Shown here: positions 5,895-7,761 of the stretch, piece after piece
Position numbering within the stretch: position 1 is the first letter of the stretch
Layout: each line of letters begins with the position of its first letter
NCBI GenBank assembly: GCA_037384645.1
Contig: JARRNT010000075.1
Span: 1-7,761, forward strand
Origin: RI-92 sp037384645
Lineage (GTDB): Bacteria; Pseudomonadota; Gammaproteobacteria; UBA6429; Thiohalophilaceae
DNA length: 7,761 nucleotides
Direction of reading: 5' to 3'
The notes under the pieces: generated by a model
What the model was told of the DNA's origin: nothing
Seen by the model: only the letters and a program-made list of their open reading frames with translations
Database searches by the model: none
Made by a program: the position numbers and the translations under genes

Positions 5895-7052
5895 CTATTT
5901 CTTGATAGTACGAAATTGTCTAAAGAATGCTCGAATGTCTTCGGCTAAAAGCTCTGGCTCTTCCATTGCCGCAAAATGTCCCCCCCGAGGCATGTGAGTC
6001 CAACGCATTATGTTGAGATTTTTCTCCGCCCATTCTCTTGGTGGCAACAATACATCCGAAGGGAAAAGTGCTACGCCCGTAGGAACATCAATTCTCCCCA
6101 ATTGCGGCAACGAATGGGTGTTTTCAAAATAACGATGTGCACTGGGGCCAATGGTATTCGTGATCCAATAGATCATTATGTTGGTAAGTAATTCATCGTT
6201 GCCGAATTTCTTGTCAAACTCACAATCTTGATCGCTCCATGAACGGAATTTTTCGACAATCCACGCAGCTAAACCTACCGGAGAATCGGAAAGCCCATAG
6301 GCGAGCGTCTGTGGTTTCGTCGCCTGAAGGGAGATGTAACCACCTTCCTCTACAATCCATTTTTGAACATCTGCTTTATATTGCAACTCTTCTTTGGAAA
6401 GCGATGCTTCATCATGAGCAGTCATGAGCTGCCTGATTATCCCTATATCGGTGACGTGGATGCCCACAAGAAGTTCAGGGTGTATTGCAGCCAAGTACCT
6501 GGTGACGCCGGAACCCATATCCCCGCCAGCTGCCGCAAATGTTTCGTAACCAAGTTCTTCAGTCATTAACTTGGCCCAGAGCTCTGAAACTGTAGAATTG
6601 TTGACGCCACCAACGGTAGGTTTTCCGGAAAACCCAAAACCCGGTATGGAAGGGACGATTACATCGAAAGCGTCATTTGGATCACCACCGTACCGCGCAG
6701 GATCTGCAAGAAGCGGGATCATCTTCTTGTAGCGTATAAAGCTGTCAGGCCATCCGTGGGTAAGGATGATGGGTAAAGGATTGGGTCCTCTGCCGCGCTC
6801 GTGGATGAAGTGCACATCAACACCATCTACAGTGCAGCGAAACTGAGGCAAGCGATTCAGTTCGGCTTCTTGCGCTCGCCAATCATACTGTTCGCTCCAA
6901 TATGATACGAGTGACTGCAAATAGCCCTTTTCAGTGCCCCGTTCCCAAGCGACATTCTCCAATTGATCGGGCCAGCGGATATGATCAAGACGATACTTCA
7001 GATCGATAAGTACATCTTCGGGAATTTGGATACTGAATCTCTCAGCAGTCAT
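5895..7052 (-). CDS. Epoxide hydrolase, EHN-type alpha/beta-hydrolase (cassette gene)
   Basis: This 385-residue protein is predicted to hydrolyse epoxides to vicinal diols. An N-terminal EHN domain (about 4-110) has FSIQIPEDVLIDLKYRLDHIRWPD and the meander typical of microsomal/juvenile-hormone-type epoxide hydrolases. The catalytic alpha/beta-hydrolase core shows the oxyanion motif H99-G-W-P102, the nucleophile D178 in AAGGDMGSGV, the probable acid D333 in LFPSDVLLPPREWAE, and H359 in MPRGGHFAAMEEPELLAEDI. A lid tyrosine candidate is Y308 in AHRYFE, matching the ring-opening tyrosine of the family. Length is normal for bacterial members and there is no membrane anchor, so it is probably soluble. 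ATG 7052 follows GAAGG at five bases. With 52 bp between attC and start, no convincing promoter is present. Epoxide hydrolases are known from integron cassettes. Substrate range cannot be predicted. Confidence 0.94.
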   Translation of the reverse strand: MTAERFSIQIPEDVLIDLKYRLDHIRWPDQLENVAWERGTEKGYLQSLVSYWSEQYDWRAQEAELNRLPQFRCTVDGVDVHFIHERGRGPNPLPIILTHGWPDSFIRYKKMIPLLADPARYGGDPNDAFDVIVPSIPGFGFSGKPTVGGVNNSTVSELWAKLMTEELGYETFAAAGGDMGSGVTRYLAAIHPELLVGIHVTDIGIIRQLMTAHDEASLSKEELQYKADVQKWIVEEGGYISLQATKPQTLAYGLSDSPVGLAAWIVEKFRSWSDQDCEFDKKFGNDELLTNIMIYWITNTIGPSAHRYFENTHSLPQLGRIDVPTGVALFPSDVLLPPREWAEKNLNIMRWTHMPRGGHFAAMEEPELLAEDIRAFFRQFRTIKK

Positions 7053-7104
7053 AAGAACCTTCTCTCAGGACACATAATCTATGAGTATCATGGCCGCGTT
7101 CTTC

Positions 7105-7173
7105 GCCCAACGTTTGAGCTGTGGGGCGCGAACCGCGCAGCGGTGAAGTGTCCCAACGAGCGATTTGTTATAC
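7105..7173 (-). repeat. attC site of the GNAT cassette
   Basis: This 69-bp site is bounded by GCCCAAC (7105-7111) and GTTATAC (7167-7173). On the - strand it opens with AACAAATCGCTCGTTGGG and closes with AGCTCAAACGTTGGGC, very close to class 1-type attC ends. The centre carries the hairpin ACCGCGCAGCGGT (7132-7144). The GNAT stop codon lies inside the GTATAAC box. Confidence 0.92.
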
Positions 7174-7674
7174 GCTGTTAAATGCTTCATGGTACTTGAT
7201 TACACCTTCATGATTTTTTAAAGATCCTGGAATTAACTCTAAAATCATAAATACTTCATCAGGGACTTCGTATTCTGATTTAATGCCATATTTTACCGAA
7301 GGCACAAAACCAAATTTAGGGTAATAATTAGGATGACCTAAAACAACGACTGCAATATAACCTTGTGACCGACATTGTTCTAAGCCAGCTTTAACTAATT
7401 TAGAACCAATTCCTTTATTCTGATATGTGCTTAATACAGCCATTGGCGCCAGCCCCATGATTTTTAATTTATTTTTATTTCCAATTAATTCTACTGGTGT
7501 AAATAAAATATGGCCGACAATGTTATTTTCTATTTCGGCAACAAGGGAAATATATGTACAACCACTACTTCTAAGTGCATTTACCAAATTAGCTTCTGCA
7601 TCCGTTTCAAAAGCATTTGAGTTTACTTTCCATATCTTCTCTATATCGGATGGTTGTTCTTCACGTATTTCCAT
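7168..7674 (-). CDS. GNAT family N-acetyltransferase, YhbS-like (cassette gene)
   Basis: This 168-residue acetyl-CoA-dependent N-acetyltransferase contains the complete GNAT fold. It starts with MEIREEQPSDIEKIWKVN, has the central strands VGHILFTPVEL and IMGLAPMAVLSTYQ, then the acetyl-CoA pyrophosphate loop Q-N-K-G-I-G (85-90) and the helix SKLVKAGLEQCRSQG, then VVVLGHPNYYPKFGF, which is characteristic of the YhbS-type subgroup. Length is normal. ATG 7674 lies 14 bp inside the cassette, with only a weak TAGG ribosome binding signal and no space for a promoter. The last codon and stop (GTA TAA) are part of the attC core box. The gene is visibly AT-rich compared with its neighbours, suggesting separate origin. 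The acceptor could be a small amine, an antibiotic, a toxin or a protein; nothing in the sequence identifies it as a known aminoglycoside resistance gene. Confidence 0.93.
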   Translation of the reverse strand: MEIREEQPSDIEKIWKVNSNAFETDAEANLVNALRSSGCTYISLVAEIENNIVGHILFTPVELIGNKNKLKIMGLAPMAVLSTYQNKGIGSKLVKAGLEQCRSQGYIAVVVLGHPNYYPKFGFVPSVKYGIKSEYEVPDEVFMILELIPGSLKNHEGVIKYHEAFNSV

Positions 7675-7688
7675 TTAAAACCTATTGC

Positions 7689-7761
7689 GTATAACGTTGC
7701 AATAACCGGCGCGAGGCACGAGCGTCCGGCGCCGAAGGCGCGAAGTTAATTGCTTTGTTAT
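7689..7761 (-). repeat. attC site of the next upstream cassette (cut by window edge)
   Basis: The site starts with GTATAAC (7689-7695) and runs to the first five bases of the second box (GTTAT, 7757-7761), where the window stops. The inner arms CAATAAC and GTTAATTG pair with one bulged T, as expected of an attC. It shows that at least one further cassette lies to the right. Confidence 0.85.

Larger units (their letters stand above)
2853..7761 (-). mobile_element. Integron gene-cassette array (six cassettes, distal end; integrase not in window)
   Basis: Six one-gene units on the - strand are each followed by a 60-113 bp imperfect palindrome bounded by RYYYAAC and GTTRRRY boxes, which is the definition of attC sites. 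Taking the crossover between G and TT of the GTTRRRY box, the cassettes are 7111-7694 (GNAT), 5809-7110 (epoxide hydrolase), 5265-5808 (GFA), 4742-5264 (membrane protein), 3843-4741 (methyltransferase) and about 2859-3842 (GST). The array continues beyond the right edge, since the last attC is cut there. Its left end meets chromosomal genes reading the opposite way. No intI or attI is visible, so this may be a resident chromosomal integron, a mobile one, or a CALIN (attC cluster lacking an integrase). The unlike attC sequences argue against a uniform Vibrio-type superintegron. Confidence 0.9.

Noticed and set aside
5976..6569. Small + strand open frames inside the epoxide hydrolase gene
   Set aside because: These are antisense shadows of a gene with all catalytic motifs intact.
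7060..7110. Promoter in the epoxide hydrolase cassette leader
   Set aside because: TTGGGC and TACTCA can be placed 17 bp apart, but the -10 match is poor and the first element is part of the attC box.
2853..7761. CRISPR array or transposon inverted repeats as the reason for the repeated palindromes
   Set aside because: The elements differ in length and inner sequence, always lie just after a - strand gene, share only the outer 7-bp boxes, and no spacers, transposase or target duplications are seen.

Overview
The window joins a conserved chromosomal locus to the far end of an integron gene-cassette array, or of a cluster of attC sites without an integrase. No integrase gene or attI site is in view. 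The phospholipase D-VTT fusion next to an endonuclease/exonuclease/phosphatase (EEP) gene, the intermediate base composition and the varied attC sites suggest an environmental proteobacterium, perhaps a gammaproteobacterium. That placement is inference.

Left part (1-2781, + strand): a 5'-incomplete gene encodes a phospholipase D/cardiolipin-synthase-like enzyme with two HKD motifs, fused to a C-terminal VTT (DedA/SNARE-associated) membrane domain. It is followed 13 bp later by an EEP-family hydrolase gene. The pair recalls the E. coli clsB-ybhP neighbourhood and probably acts on membrane phospholipids. At about 35-39 the reading frame appears broken, because residues resembling the family N-terminus continue upstream in another frame.

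Right part (about 2853-7761, - strand): six single-gene cassettes all read right to left, each followed by an attC recombination site. In transcription order they encode a GNAT acetyltransferase, an EHN-type epoxide hydrolase, a GFA/CENP-V zinc protein, an unidentified four-helix membrane protein, an isoprenylcysteine-carboxyl-methyltransferase-like membrane protein, and a glutathione S-transferase-like protein. attC sites lie at 7689-7761 (cut by the window edge), 7105-7173, 5803-5862, 5259-5371, 4736-4807 and 3837-3902. A degenerate seventh at 2853-2911 probably marks the array end, where it converges on the chromosomal genes. Lengths of about 60 to 113 bp, unlike inner sequences, strong composition differences between neighbouring cassettes and tight packing are all typical of cassettes gathered from different sources.

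The cassette genes do not form one pathway, but three of six (epoxide hydrolase, GFA-like, GST-like) belong to families that act on electrophiles or glutathione adducts. Most cassettes have no room for a promoter and must depend on upstream transcription. The GST cassette has a good sigma-70-like promoter of its own. In two places recombination boxes double as gene-expression signals: an attC core forms the Shine-Dalgarno sequence of the membrane-protein gene, and another attC core supplies the stop codon of the GNAT gene. No gene-free stretch exceeds 300 bp.
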